DNA of 64,000 bases from CAKZNE01 sp963976435 (GCA_963976435.1 CAXBKQ010000005.1:1-64000); one strand, 5' to 3'; positions 16,348 through 26,433 are shown, counted from the stretch's first letter. Made by a program: numbers and translations. Notes: generated by a model not told the origin, from the sequence alone.

Positions 16348-17241
16348 ATGAACTGGTCTCAAGGGATTAAAGACTTTAAAAACTATCTTAAGCTAGAACG
16401 CGGTCTTAGCCAAAACACCATTGATTCCTACGAATTGGACCTAGAAAAACTAGCCCATTTTTCAGAAGAAGATAATTGGAAACCCCTAAACCTCGACTTC
16501 GATGACCTCCAACAATTTGTTCATGCCCAAGCAAAAATGGGAATTAGCGCCAGATCTCAAGCCAGATTTATTTCCAGTTTCAAAAGCTTTTATAAATTTT
16601 TATTGTTGGAAGATTATATTGATATCAATCCAACAGAACTACTTGAAGCACCAAAATTAGGCCGTAAACTTCCCGATTTCTTGAGTAAAGATGAAGTAGA
16701 TAAAATCATAGCCGCTATAGATATGAGCAAGGCAGAAGGGCATAGAAATAAAGCCATGTTTGAGATTCTATATGGCTGTGGACTGAGGGTTTCGGAATTA
16801 ACAGATCTTCGCCTATCAGATTTATTTTTGGATGACAATATTATTCGAGTAACCGGAAAGGGAAATAAAGAACGGTTGGTTCCTATAAATGATTTTGCTA
16901 TTAAATTCCTTAATATTTATTTACAAGAAGTTCGTGTACATCAAGAAATACAAAAGGGACAAGAAGATTTTATTTTCCTTAATCGAAGGGGTAAAAAATT
17001 GACTAGAGCAATGATTTTTACTTTGAGCAGAAACTTAGCCGAAACTGCTGGCATAAAAAAGAAAATTTCACCTCATACTTTCCGCCATAGTTTTGCAACT
17101 CATTTAGTGGAAGGAGGGGCCAATCTCAGGGCAGTACAGGAAATGTTAGGCCATGAAAGTATCACTACCACAGAAATTTACACCCATTTAGACCAACAGT
17201 ATTTAAGGGAAACCATCATGAGTTTTCATCCTCGTAGTTGA
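16348..17241 (+). CDS. xerD: Tyrosine recombinase XerD/XerC
   Basis: The 297-residue protein has an N-terminal SAM-like core-binding domain (to about 95) and a catalytic domain. It carries the full set: Arg in GCGLRVSELTDL, Lys in GKGNKERLVP, HTFRHSFATHL (H-x-x-R), LGHES and nucleophile Tyr in TTEIYTHLD. Length and surroundings (single-copy, next to core genes) fit chromosome-dimer resolution rather than an element integrase. XerD is chosen over XerC by overall resemblance only. Confidence 0.88.
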   Translation: MNWSQGIKDFKNYLKLERGLSQNTIDSYELDLEKLAHFSEEDNWKPLNLDFDDLQQFVHAQAKMGISARSQARFISSFKSFYKFLLLEDYIDINPTELLEAPKLGRKLPDFLSKDEVDKIIAAIDMSKAEGHRNKAMFEILYGCGLRVSELTDLRLSDLFLDDNIIRVTGKGNKERLVPINDFAIKFLNIYLQEVRVHQEIQKGQEDFIFLNRRGKKLTRAMIFTLSRNLAETAGIKKKISPHTFRHSFATHLVEGGANLRAVQEMLGHESITTTEIYTHLDQQYLRETIMSFHPRS

Positions 17242-17248
17242 AACCTAT

Positions 17249-19225
17249 TTAATAGGCCAATAATTGCTCTAAATCTTTAGCCCAGCTATTAGCTGGTAAA
17301 AATCCATTTTCCAAAACCTGAGCAAAGGGTACAGGGGTGTCTAAACTTCCAACTCTTTTTACTGGGGCATCTAAAGACTCAAAACAATTTTCAGTAATGA
17401 GTGCAGAGATATCTGAAGAAATTCCTCCAAAAAGGCAATCTTCTTGAAGAATTAAAGCCCTTCCCGTTTTCCGAACCGAATCATAAATCATTTCTTCATC
17501 CAAAGGCATCAGGGTTCTCAAATCAATTAAATCAGCAGAAATATCTGGGTGTTTTTCTAAATAATCCAATGCCCAATGAACTCCTTGTCCATAGCTAATT
17601 ATACTTACTGAATTCCCTTCCTTAAGCTTAGCTGCCTTACCAATTGGGAGATTGTAATATCCTTTTGGAACCTCCCCATAAACACTTCTATAAAGTGCCT
17701 TATGTTCAAAGAATATTACCGGATTCGGTTCTTCAATAGCGCTTATCAACAAACCCTTGGCATCCGCAGGAAAGGCTGGGTAAACGACTTTTAATCCGGG
17801 TGTATGGGTATACCAAGCTTCATTACTTTGGGAGTGAAAAGGCCCTGCAGCAACACCTGCTCCTGTAGGCATTCGAATCACTACATCTGCTTTTTGTCCC
17901 CATCGCCAATGAATTTTAGCGAGGTTATTAATGATTTGGGTAAACCCTTCCGTAGCGAAATCTGCAAATTGCATTTCCATTACGGCCTTATAGTTCTTAA
18001 TAGATAGTCCTAAGGCCGCACCAACTATCGCCGACTCACAAATTGGGGTATTTCTAACTCTTGCTTTTCCAAACTCCTTAACAAAACCATCGGTAATCTT
18101 AAAAACACCGCCATATTCGGCAATATCTTGCCCCATAATTATCAGCTCGTCATACTTTCTCATGGACTCTCTCAATCCATCACTAATGGCATCAACCAGT
18201 CTTATGTTTTTAGTTTCCTTTGCAGCTTCAACAAGGGTTTGTTCAAATGGAGCAAAGAGATCTTTTCTTTCCTTTTCCGCATCAAAGACAATATCTTCCT
18301 CTTCAAATGAATTGGTGAAGGCATCACTTATTTCCTTTTTAATTTTTTCGGTTAACTCCTCATTTTGTTCTGGACTTAAAATTTCTTCATCCATTAAAAA
18401 GCCTCTGAAATTTTCAACAGGATCTTTAAGAGCCCATTTATCTTGAAGGCCATCAGGATAGTATTTGGTTCCAGAAGCCTCTTCATGACCTCTCATTCTA
18501 AAGGTTTTACATTCTAGGATAAAAGGTCCTGGTTTCTCCTTCATTTCTTGAGCGATGGACTGAATATTATGGTAAACATCCAAAATATTATTCCCATCTA
18601 CACTTTTTCCTTTTATCCCATAACCAATAGCCTTATAAACAAAACTTTTAGTTCTAAACTGTTCTTTGGATGGAGTGGAAAGTCCCCATTGGTTATTCTC
18701 AATTAGAAATATTACCGGAAGATCCCAAACAGCAGCAACATTTACAGCTTCGTGGAAATCTCCTTCACTAGCGCCACCATCACCTGTAACTACTAGTGTA
18801 ACTTTTTTCTCTTTTTTTAATTTTGAGGCCAAGGCTATACCATCAGCAATACCCATTTGTGGACCTAAATGAGAGATCATCCCTACTAAATGATGATCAT
18901 TACTTCCAAAATGAAAAGATCGATCCCGTCCTTTGGTAAATCCATTGGCCTTACCTTGAAATTGAGAGAACAATCTATCTAAGCTAATCCCTCTTGTGGT
19001 GAACATACCCAAATTACGATGCATGGGTAATAGATATTCATCGGAATCCAAAGCTAAGGCTGCTCCAACGGAAATTGCTTCTTGGCCATAGCCAGAAAAC
19101 CACTTGGAAATTCTACCCTGTCTTAATGCAATAAGCATCTTTTCTTCTATCAGTCTGGGCTTTAAAATTGCCTTGTACATTTCTAACAATTGCTCATTGG
19201 AAAGGCCCTTTCGCTGAAATCTCAT
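17249..19225 (-). CDS. Fused alpha-beta E1 of a 2-oxoacid dehydrogenase (branched-chain/pyruvate type)
   Basis: The 658-residue protein fuses the alpha subunit (residues about 1-330; TPP motif GDGGASEGDFHEA ending in IENNQWG) and the beta subunit (about 335-658; GQDIAEYGGVFKIT, RMPTGAGVAAGPFHSQS, EDCLFGG). It decarboxylates a 2-oxoacid with thiamine diphosphate and passes the acyl group to E2 lipoate. The fusion is common in Bacteroidota and usually annotated as 2-oxoisovalerate dehydrogenase. E2 and E3 are not adjacent. Confidence 0.9.
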   Translation of the reverse strand: MRFQRKGLSNEQLLEMYKAILKPRLIEEKMLIALRQGRISKWFSGYGQEAISVGAALALDSDEYLLPMHRNLGMFTTRGISLDRLFSQFQGKANGFTKGRDRSFHFGSNDHHLVGMISHLGPQMGIADGIALASKLKKEKKVTLVVTGDGGASEGDFHEAVNVAAVWDLPVIFLIENNQWGLSTPSKEQFRTKSFVYKAIGYGIKGKSVDGNNILDVYHNIQSIAQEMKEKPGPFILECKTFRMRGHEEASGTKYYPDGLQDKWALKDPVENFRGFLMDEEILSPEQNEELTEKIKKEISDAFTNSFEEEDIVFDAEKERKDLFAPFEQTLVEAAKETKNIRLVDAISDGLRESMRKYDELIIMGQDIAEYGGVFKITDGFVKEFGKARVRNTPICESAIVGAALGLSIKNYKAVMEMQFADFATEGFTQIINNLAKIHWRWGQKADVVIRMPTGAGVAAGPFHSQSNEAWYTHTPGLKVVYPAFPADAKGLLISAIEEPNPVIFFEHKALYRSVYGEVPKGYYNLPIGKAAKLKEGNSVSIISYGQGVHWALDYLEKHPDISADLIDLRTLMPLDEEMIYDSVRKTGRALILQEDCLFGGISSDISALITENCFESLDAPVKRVGSLDTPVPFAQVLENGFLPANSWAKDLEQLLAY

Positions 19226-19301
19226 ATTCTTATAATTATTGGCTCAAAATTAGCCTAATTTAATAATGTCTGCTTAACACTAAAAGGAATAAATTCGCCG
19301 C

Positions 19302-20228
19302 GTGTCAGGCAAGAAACTCATTTTTATCATCAACCCAATTAGTGGTACTAAAAACAAGTCCGCAATTCTAAAACAAATTGCGAAAAGAATCCCTAATTAT
19401 GTTTCAGAATATGAAGTTTTTTATACCCATGGACCTTCTCATGCCACAGATTTAGCCAAGAAAGCCGTTAAAGCTAAAGCGGATATAGTAATTGCCATTG
19501 GTGGTGACGGAACTGTAAATGAAACAGCATCAGGGCTTTTGCATTCCAATACCCTTTTAGGGATTATCCCTACAGGATCTGGAAATGGATTATCTCGGCA
19601 TTTGGGAATTCCTACGAATGTTGGAAAGGCCCTAAGATCTTTAAAAAACAGTGAGCCTTTTTGCATGGATGTTTGCACAGTAAATGGCATTCCTTTTTAC
19701 AATGTTGCTGGGATAGGATATGATGCCAAAGTGGCCCATGATTTTTCCAAAAAGAGCAAAAGAGGCTTTGGCAGTTATTTACAAAGTATTGTAAGGCTAT
19801 GGTTTTCCTATAAACCCAAATCCTATCAGCTAAAATTTGATGGAATAAAACTAAAAACAAAAGCCTTGATGGTAAGTTTTGCCAATGGCTCTCAGTTTGG
19901 AAACAATTTTTATATAGCGCCAAATGCCAAGCTTAATGATGGACTTATGGATATTGCCATCCTAAAAAAATTCCCCGATTTAGCTATTCCCATTTTCACC
20001 TACCAAATCTTCAAAAAAAAGATTGATGAGTCGAAATATTCCGATATGTTTCAGGCTAAAGAAGTATTTGTAAAACAAAAAAGTGAGAAAATTCATTTGG
20101 ATGGTGAACCTTTTCAACTAGGAAAATCGCTACATTTTAAGGTTTTGCCAGGTGCATTGAATATCTTAGCACCCAAAGAATTTATCAATGAGCGACAATC
20201 AAAATATTCCCTCTCTGGATCTAGCTGA
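19302..20228 (+). CDS. Diacylglycerol/lipid kinase of the YegS/DagK-like family
   Basis: The 308-residue protein has FIINPISGTKNK at the start, the nucleotide-binding GGDGTVNE near residue 67 and PTGSGNGLSRHLG near 92, all typical of DAGK-catalytic enzymes that phosphorylate diacylglycerol-like lipids. It starts with GTG at 19302, 4 bases after a TAAATTCG element (19290-19297), so the mRNA may be leaderless. Its 3' end overlaps the next gene by 41 bases. Confidence 0.9.
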   Translation: MSGKKLIFIINPISGTKNKSAILKQIAKRIPNYVSEYEVFYTHGPSHATDLAKKAVKAKADIVIAIGGDGTVNETASGLLHSNTLLGIIPTGSGNGLSRHLGIPTNVGKALRSLKNSEPFCMDVCTVNGIPFYNVAGIGYDAKVAHDFSKKSKRGFGSYLQSIVRLWFSYKPKSYQLKFDGIKLKTKALMVSFANGSQFGNNFYIAPNAKLNDGLMDIAILKKFPDLAIPIFTYQIFKKKIDESKYSDMFQAKEVFVKQKSEKIHLDGEPFQLGKSLHFKVLPGALNILAPKEFINERQSKYSLSGSS

Positions 20229-21144
20229 TTTTCTTTCGGGAAATGAAGATCAAAAAATGAATTTTGTACAAAAGCTAGGAAAGGCTTATGAAGAAATTGG
20301 ATTCGTATCCATTAAAAATCACGGATTAAGCGATACCCTTTGTGACAGTCTTTACCAAGAGGTTCAAAACTTTTTTAACCTCAGCACAGAACAAAAGGCC
20401 AAATATGAAATTGAAGGCCTTGCCGGACAACGAGGCTATACCTCATTTGGAAAGGAACATGCCAAAGGAAGAAATACAGGCGACCTTAAAGAGTTTTGGC
20501 ATTTTGGACAGTATGTAGAGGATAATGACCCTATCATTAAGGAATATCCAGATAATGTTTTAGTTGATGAATTACCCGTTTTTAATACAGTAGGAAAGGA
20601 AGCTTATCAAACTCTTGAAAAAGCAGGTCAGTCTATGTTGAGAGCTATTGCCCTCTACCTTGGTTTGGATGAATTTTATTTTGATTCTAAAATCCACAAT
20701 GGGAATAGTATTTTAAGACCCATCCACTACCCTCCCATTGTAGGTGAACCCAAAGATGCAGTTAGAGCGGCGGAACATGAAGATATTAACCTAATTACCC
20801 TATTAATGGGCGCAAGTGCCGAAGGTTTGGAGGTAATGAACAAAAAAGGAGAATATATTGCTGTTACGGCCCTGCCAGACCATATTGTGGTAAATGTTGG
20901 TGATATGCTCCAAAGACTTTGCAATAATAAATTGAGAAGCACTACGCATAGAGTGGTAAATCCACCTCGCGAAAAATGGGGGCAATCTAGATTTTCCATT
21001 CCTTTTTTCTTACATCCAAGATCGGATATGTCATTAAATTGCCTAGCCGAATGTATCGATGAAAATCATCCTAAAGCCTATAAGGATATTACAGCTGGTG
21101 ATTATTTAAATGAAAGATTAGCAGAAATAGGTTTGAAGAAATGA
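20188..21144 (+). CDS. 2-oxoglutarate/Fe(II)-dependent dioxygenase, isopenicillin-N-synthase-like
   Basis: The 318-residue protein has an N-terminal DIOX_N domain (IPSLDLADFLS, IGFVSIKNHG) and a C-terminal double-stranded beta helix. The Fe(II) ligands are H197-x-D199 and H254; R268 and S270 bind the 2-oxoglutarate carboxylate. The substrate is unknown. The start is fixed by the conserved IPSLDL block, so the 41-base overlap with the lipid kinase is real. The following SUI1 gene overlaps by 4 bases. Confidence 0.88.
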   Translation: MSDNQNIPSLDLADFLSGNEDQKMNFVQKLGKAYEEIGFVSIKNHGLSDTLCDSLYQEVQNFFNLSTEQKAKYEIEGLAGQRGYTSFGKEHAKGRNTGDLKEFWHFGQYVEDNDPIIKEYPDNVLVDELPVFNTVGKEAYQTLEKAGQSMLRAIALYLGLDEFYFDSKIHNGNSILRPIHYPPIVGEPKDAVRAAEHEDINLITLLMGASAEGLEVMNKKGEYIAVTALPDHIVVNVGDMLQRLCNNKLRSTTHRVVNPPREKWGQSRFSIPFFLHPRSDMSLNCLAECIDENHPKAYKDITAGDYLNERLAEIGLKK

Positions 21145-21494
21145 GTAAATCAAAAAAACTAAATAGTCTGGAAGATTTGGGTGGCTTTGTTTATAGCACA
21201 AATGATAATTTCTCCCTAGAAAATGAGGAGGAAGTTTCTAGCCTAAATCCTGAAAATCAAAATTTAGAAGCCCACCTTGAAAAAAAGGGTCGCGGTGGAA
21301 AAGTAGTGGTGATTTTAAAAGGTTTTCAAGGCAGCGATATGGAGCTTAAAGACCTAGCTAAGCAATTGAAAAGCCATTGTGGTGTGGGTGGAAGCAGTAA
21401 AAATGGCGAAATAATTATTCAGGGAAATGTTAGGGATAAAGTGATGGACTTCCTTAAAAAAAATGCCTATAAGGTAAAACGGGTGGGGGCTTAG
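21141..21494 (+). CDS. SUI1/eIF1-like translation factor (YciH family)
   Basis: The 117-residue protein has a low-complexity acidic N-terminus and a SUI1 fold from about residue 45 (GKVVVILKGF, DLAKQLKSHCGVGGS, GEIIIQGN). Bacterial YciH-type proteins associate with 30S ribosomes and can influence start-codon selection. It is the last gene of a three-gene overlapping run and is convergent with bshA, one base away. Confidence 0.9.
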   Translation: MSKSKKLNSLEDLGGFVYSTNDNFSLENEEEVSSLNPENQNLEAHLEKKGRGGKVVVILKGFQGSDMELKDLAKQLKSHCGVGGSSKNGEIIIQGNVRDKVMDFLKKNAYKVKRVGA

Positions 21495-21495
21495 T

Positions 21496-22629
21496 TTAAG
21501 CTTTTGCCAAAAGTTTTTCCCTTGCAATTTGATAAAGGTTCACATATTTCGGTCCTATACTATCTATGCTAAACTTTTGGGCTTGCTGCTTGGCTTGATT
21601 TTTAAATTTTTGGAATAATTCCTCATTTTTCAACAGTTCTACACTCTTATTTCCCATAGATTCAATGTCACCAACCTCGGCTGTATAACCAGAGAATCCA
21701 TCAATATTAACTTCGGGAATTCCTCCAGTATTAGACGAAATAACAGGAACCCCTGCCGCCATAGCTTCAAGGGCCGAAAGTCCAAAACTTTCCTTTTCTG
21801 AGGTTAATAGGAATAAATCAGACATACATAGAATACGTTCTACCTCTGTAGTTTTTCCAAGGAATTTAACCTTATGCCCTATTCCTAATTCATTAGCCTG
21901 CTGACGAGCTTTTTCCTTTTCCGGACCATCACCTATCATCAGTAAAAGCGCATTAACCTCCTTTTGAATAATATTAAAAACCCCAACAACATCCTGGATT
22001 CTTTTTACTGGTCTAAAATTGGAAATATGGCAAATTAGTTTTTCACCCGCCGGGGCAAAGGTCTTTCGGCAATCATCATCATCGTGATAAAGACTTAGGT
22101 CTATAAAATTGTGGATCACCTCGATTTCCTTTTTAACATCGAAAATTTCAAGCGTATCCATTTTTAAACTCTCCGAAACTGATGTTACTATATCGGAGTG
22201 ATTAATGCTAAAGGTTACCGCGGGTTTATAACTTGGGTTTTTCCCAACCAGTGTAATATCTGTGCCATGTAAGGTGGTGATAATAGGAATTTTTATTCCC
22301 TTGCTACCTAATATTTGCTTAGCCATATAAGCTGCATAGGCATGTGGAATAGCATAGTGTACATGTAAAACATCCAGCTTATACTTTTCGGCAACATTTA
22401 CCATTTTGCTAGAAAGAGCAAGTTCGTATGGTTGATATTCAAAAAGTGGGTAGTCCTGAACATTTACCTCATGATAATAAATATTGGGTTTTAAAATATC
22501 CAATCTTACCGGTTGACTATAGGTGATAAAATGAACCTGATGTCCATTCTCCGCCAGATATTTTCCTAGCTCTGTGGCCAAAACTCCACTACCACCAAAT
22601 GTGGGATAACATACTATTCCTACTTTCAC
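21496..22629 (-). CDS. bshA: N-acetyl-alpha-D-glucosaminyl L-malate synthase (bacillithiol pathway)
   Basis: The 377-residue GT4 enzyme shows YPTFGGSGVLATELG at the start, HVHYAIPHA near residue 94, FRPVKRIQDVV in the UDP-sugar region and EKESFGLSALEAMAAG (E-x7-E). This pattern matches BshA, which joins GlcNAc to L-malate in the first step of bacillithiol synthesis. bshB and bshC are not in the window. It is followed upstream by a separate MORN gene on the same strand. Confidence 0.92.
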   Translation of the reverse strand: MKVGIVCYPTFGGSGVLATELGKYLAENGHQVHFITYSQPVRLDILKPNIYYHEVNVQDYPLFEYQPYELALSSKMVNVAEKYKLDVLHVHYAIPHAYAAYMAKQILGSKGIKIPIITTLHGTDITLVGKNPSYKPAVTFSINHSDIVTSVSESLKMDTLEIFDVKKEIEVIHNFIDLSLYHDDDDCRKTFAPAGEKLICHISNFRPVKRIQDVVGVFNIIQKEVNALLLMIGDGPEKEKARQQANELGIGHKVKFLGKTTEVERILCMSDLFLLTSEKESFGLSALEAMAAGVPVISSNTGGIPEVNIDGFSGYTAEVGDIESMGNKSVELLKNEELFQKFKNQAKQQAQKFSIDSIGPKYVNLYQIAREKLLAKA

Positions 22630-22653
22630 AATTGCTCTCTTTCTTGGATAATA

Positions 22654-23310
22654 TTATTTTAACTCTCCCTTTTTATACTTCTCTGTTTTTTCCAATTCCC
22701 CCTCCTCATTATAATAGGTCCACTTACCATGTTTTTTTCCATCCTTATAGTTTCCTATTAGCTTAATTTTTCCATCCTCATAAAACTCTTTATAAACTCC
22801 TTCTTTTTTACTATCCTCATAAATGGAAATACTCTTTACACTTCCACTTTGGTAAAAGTTTTTAGCTTCTCCTTCAATTTTACCATTTACATAATTATAC
22901 TCAGTAATAGGCTGACGATCTCCAGCCTGAAAAAACCAAATACCCTTACCGTCCTTTACACCATTTTTATAATAAGTTTCCTCTTGGATAGCTCCAGACT
23001 TGTAATACTTTTGATGTATTCCATTTAACTGGCCATTTACATAATTACTCACCTGAATTTTTCGGCCATTGGCCTGATAGCTTTTTACGGTTCCATTTCT
23101 TTTACCAGCACTGTAAAACTCCTCTAAAACCAAATCACCTTTATCGGTAAAAACCATTTTAATCCCATCCAATTTACCATCTTTATAGGTACTTAAAAAT
23201 TGAATCTGACCATTGGGGTGTTTGGTGAAAACAATACTGTCTGGTGTAAGGGTTTGCCCGAATAGGCTAAGGCTCAATATCAGTAAGGCTAGGGATAATA
23301 GCTTTTTCAT
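22654..23310 (-). CDS. Exported MORN-repeat (YwqK-like) protein
   Basis: About 218 residues from an ATG at 23310 that gives a clean signal peptide (KLLSLALLILSLSLFGQ). The longer frame from 23334 adds eight residues and overlaps the upstream gene more. The mature protein is built of about eight MORN-like repeats (pattern Y-x-x-G-x-x-x-G-x-x-x-x-Y/F, for example YKDGKLDGI, YVNGQLNGI, YKDGKKHGK). It probably binds a surface partner. The start lies inside the 3' end of the GH3 fusion gene. Confidence 0.82.
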   Translation of the reverse strand: MKKLLSLALLILSLSLFGQTLTPDSIVFTKHPNGQIQFLSTYKDGKLDGIKMVFTDKGDLVLEEFYSAGKRNGTVKSYQANGRKIQVSNYVNGQLNGIHQKYYKSGAIQEETYYKNGVKDGKGIWFFQAGDRQPITEYNYVNGKIEGEAKNFYQSGSVKSISIYEDSKKEGVYKEFYEDGKIKLIGNYKDGKKHGKWTYYNEEGELEKTEKYKKGELK

Positions 23311-26215
23311 TTTTAATGGCATTATAAATTGCATCTTGTATTCTAGTTCGTGTGGACAAACTTAAGAGTTTTCTATTCTCTGCATCAGGAAAAACTCTAT
23401 TGGAAAGAAAAATATATACCAATTCCTCATCTGGATCCGCCCATGCTAAAGTTCCCGTAAATCCACTATGTCCAAAACTAGATTTTGAAGCTAAGTCGCT
23501 CGCTGGTCCAGGGCCTTCAATTTGGGGTTTGTCAAAACCTATTCCCCTTCGGTTTTTAGTTTTACAATATTGACAACGAATAAATTCCTGTACAGTAACC
23601 GAATCAAAATATCTATGCCCTCCATATTCACCATAAGCCATATACATCTGCATCATTTTGGCTAAATCATTGGCATTGGAAAACAAACCAGCATGTCCGG
23701 CTACACCACCTAACATGGCCGCCCCTTGATCGTGAACATTTCCTTTTAAGGTTTGCTTTCTAAATGTTTTATCATTCTCTGTTGGCACCACTAGATCTGA
23801 AGCAAAAAAATCAAGAGGTCTGTAGGTCATTGTATAAGCACCAATGCTATTGTAAAATTCCTTCCTTACAAGGTCTTCAATTTTTTCTCCTTCTATATCT
23901 TCAATTATTTGCATTAAAAGATAATAGCCCAAGTCGCTGTATTTATATTCCTTTCTTGTCAATAGTTTAGAGTCCAATATTCTTCTTAATATAGTATCCC
24001 TCATGGATCTCCTGCCATATAAATCTTTGGCAACTACTAAGGGGAAATCAAAACTCCTTTTGCTGGAATAAAAGGCGTCATAAGTCTCAGGTTTTATTGT
24101 TTCTACATAAAAGGGAATCCAGGGTTTTAGTCTTGCCTGATGAGCAAAAATCTCCCTTAAAATCAAATTCTCCTTATTGGTGCCGATAGCTTCGGGTAGA
24201 TAGTCTGATAATTTTTTGTCTAAATCCAATTTCCCCTCCTCTGTTAGCTGCATTAAAAGAGGAACGGAAGCAGCCATTTTGGTAATAGAAGCTAAATCAT
24301 AAATATCATAAAGGCTCACCTTTCTTTTTTTACTATAAGTATGATGTCCAAAAGATTTTTGATAGACCACCTTACCTTTTCTAGCTACCAAAACCTGGCA
24401 ACCCGGTGTTGCTCTGCTGGCAATTGCCTCTTTTACCAGCTCATCAATTTTTTGAAGTTTCATAGCATCTAAACCCACTTCTTCTGGAATGCCATAACCC
24501 AATCTTTTTAAGGACTTAGTTTTTAGTCCAAATCCAAGCTCATATAAGTCCGTGCTGGTTACCGGCAATTCACCTTGAGAACCTTGTGCACCAAAAATTA
24601 TTTGTGCTGCAATACTTTCTGATGCAGGATGGTTTTGATAGCTTATCATTAAACCTTTGGCGAAATCTGTTTCCGGAAAATATTTTAAGGAATAGGGATT
24701 GGCGAATAGATTTACGATCAATTCATTTTGGAGGGCAATTTTTTTAACAAAATTTCGGATTCTCGAAGAAACTTTATAAGATTTCCATGGATTTTTATTG
24801 GAAGTATAAACTCCTACAATCACCAAGTCATAATCTGCCAATTTACTAAGTAATTGAGCGTCAGATTGCTTTCCATAGAGAAAGTGATCTACCTCAGCAT
24901 AATACTTAAGAGTTTTATGGAATTCGCTTCCTATATCTACCCCAGCTGTAATACAGGCGATTTTTTTGTTTTCCAAATTTTGGATGGGAATAAGGTGATC
25001 TCTATTCTTTACAATGGTAATGGCCTTGCTATAAATATTTCGTGTAAGAACATCGGCTGAAACGGGATTTATATCTTGAACAAGAAATTCGGTGTCTACA
25101 TACTTTTTTACTTCCAAACCCATCCAGCTTTTAGCTGTCAATATTTTAAATACCCTCCAATCTATTTCCTCTTCTGTAATTTTTCCAGCATTTATGGCTT
25201 CCTTAATTTTTAAGATGGCTGTTGGAACATCCTGAGAAAAAAGTAAAATATCATTACCCGCCAAAAGGGCCTCTACATCTACTTCCCCTGGTGGGTATTT
25301 ATTGGCTACACCACCCATGTTTAAGGCATCCGTAAATACCAAGCCATTAAAATTCATCTTCTTTTTAAGATAATCAGCGATCACCTTTTTAGAAAGAGAG
25401 CTAGGTTTGGAGCTAGCATCCATGGCTGGTACATTTAAATGCGCAGCCATTATTGAACCCAGACCATGATTTATCAATTCCCGATAGGGATAAAGCTCTA
25501 CACTATCCATTCTGGCCATGGACTGGTTTACACTAGGTAATGTTTTATGAGAATCTTTGTCGGTATCACCATGTCCAGGAAAATGCTTGGCGCAAGCCAA
25601 AATATGTTTATCCTGCATACCACACATATAGGCATCTGAAAGCTGACTAACATTATAGACATCCTCACCAAAGGACCTGGCATTTATAATAGGATTATTG
25701 GGATTAGTATTAATATCCACTACCGGCCCAAAATTGATGTTTACACCCAGTCGTTTACAATGATTGGCAATTTCTTCACCCATTTTGTAGGCAAGATCAT
25801 TGTCTTTGGTGGCTCCAACGGTTAATGGCCATGGAAGTTTATAGCTACTATCAATTCTCATTGCCAGTCCCCATTCGGCATCCATGGCTATCATTAGGGG
25901 TAATTTACTGGCTCTTTGAAAATCGTTGGTAAGCTTGGCCTGCCTTATGGGTCCACCTTGGAAAAATATTAAACCACCGATATGATGGTTTTCTATAAGA
26001 TTTAATATTTCCTTTTTATGGGCTGCACCTTTATTGGAATAGGCAGCAATCATAAAAAGCTGGCCTAATTTTTCATCCAAGCTCATCCCTTTTAATTTTG
26101 AGGAAGCCCAGGCGGTATCGCCATTCCAAATAATCGAATTCATGGATCTGTCCTGAGCATGGAGACCAAGGAATGCCAAGGAAAAAAGAACGATAAAAAT
26201 CTTAAATGAATTCAT
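23267..26215 (-). CDS. Glycoside hydrolase family 3 - serine beta-lactamase-like fusion
   Basis: The 982-residue exported protein starts with a signal peptide (ends LHAQ). The GH3 N domain (about 30-400) has the NagZ-like KHFPGHGDTDKDSH block near 208 and VFTDALNMGG with the nucleophile Asp near 294. A GH3 C-like linker follows. A class C/PBP-type serine hydrolase domain (about 590-960) has SITK near 642, YSD and HSGFTG. It probably trims peptidoglycan sugar and peptide chains in the periplasm. The fusion is known from Bacteroidota. Confidence 0.88.
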   Translation of the reverse strand: MNSFKIFIVLFSLAFLGLHAQDRSMNSIIWNGDTAWASSKLKGMSLDEKLGQLFMIAAYSNKGAAHKKEILNLIENHHIGGLIFFQGGPIRQAKLTNDFQRASKLPLMIAMDAEWGLAMRIDSSYKLPWPLTVGATKDNDLAYKMGEEIANHCKRLGVNINFGPVVDINTNPNNPIINARSFGEDVYNVSQLSDAYMCGMQDKHILACAKHFPGHGDTDKDSHKTLPSVNQSMARMDSVELYPYRELINHGLGSIMAAHLNVPAMDASSKPSSLSKKVIADYLKKKMNFNGLVFTDALNMGGVANKYPPGEVDVEALLAGNDILLFSQDVPTAILKIKEAINAGKITEEEIDWRVFKILTAKSWMGLEVKKYVDTEFLVQDINPVSADVLTRNIYSKAITIVKNRDHLIPIQNLENKKIACITAGVDIGSEFHKTLKYYAEVDHFLYGKQSDAQLLSKLADYDLVIVGVYTSNKNPWKSYKVSSRIRNFVKKIALQNELIVNLFANPYSLKYFPETDFAKGLMISYQNHPASESIAAQIIFGAQGSQGELPVTSTDLYELGFGLKTKSLKRLGYGIPEEVGLDAMKLQKIDELVKEAIASRATPGCQVLVARKGKVVYQKSFGHHTYSKKRKVSLYDIYDLASITKMAASVPLLMQLTEEGKLDLDKKLSDYLPEAIGTNKENLILREIFAHQARLKPWIPFYVETIKPETYDAFYSSKRSFDFPLVVAKDLYGRRSMRDTILRRILDSKLLTRKEYKYSDLGYYLLMQIIEDIEGEKIEDLVRKEFYNSIGAYTMTYRPLDFFASDLVVPTENDKTFRKQTLKGNVHDQGAAMLGGVAGHAGLFSNANDLAKMMQMYMAYGEYGGHRYFDSVTVQEFIRCQYCKTKNRRGIGFDKPQIEGPGPASDLASKSSFGHSGFTGTLAWADPDEELVYIFLSNRVFPDAENRKLLSLSTRTRIQDAIYNAIKNEKAIIPSLTDIEP

Positions 26216-26425
26216 AAATTTTCAGATGTATTCAGCTAAAGTAAAGAGATATTAAGGCCATTATTAAGGATAGGTTAATAATTATTCAATAGTGATTTGT
26301 TGATAGATATTTAGGTACAATCATTGATCTAAATTTAAAAGACAAGAATCTTCTTTCCCTTTTATTTTTTCTGCTTATTTTTAGAAAACGCTAAGAAGGG
26401 GAAACTCTTATTTGACTTAAAAATT

Positions 26426-26433
26426 TAAATTTG
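26426..26433 (+). promoter_or_regulatory. Possible -7 element (TAAATTTG) of the mutL run
   Basis: An exact TAnnTTTG match 6 bases before the ATG at 26440. If used, transcription would begin at or near the start codon (leaderless). No TTG box lies at the usual 19-base spacing. Confidence 0.25.

Noticed and set aside
16348..17241. XerD-type recombinase as the integrase of an element
   Set aside because: It sits among core genes, with no att repeats and no cargo; length and motifs fit housekeeping XerD.
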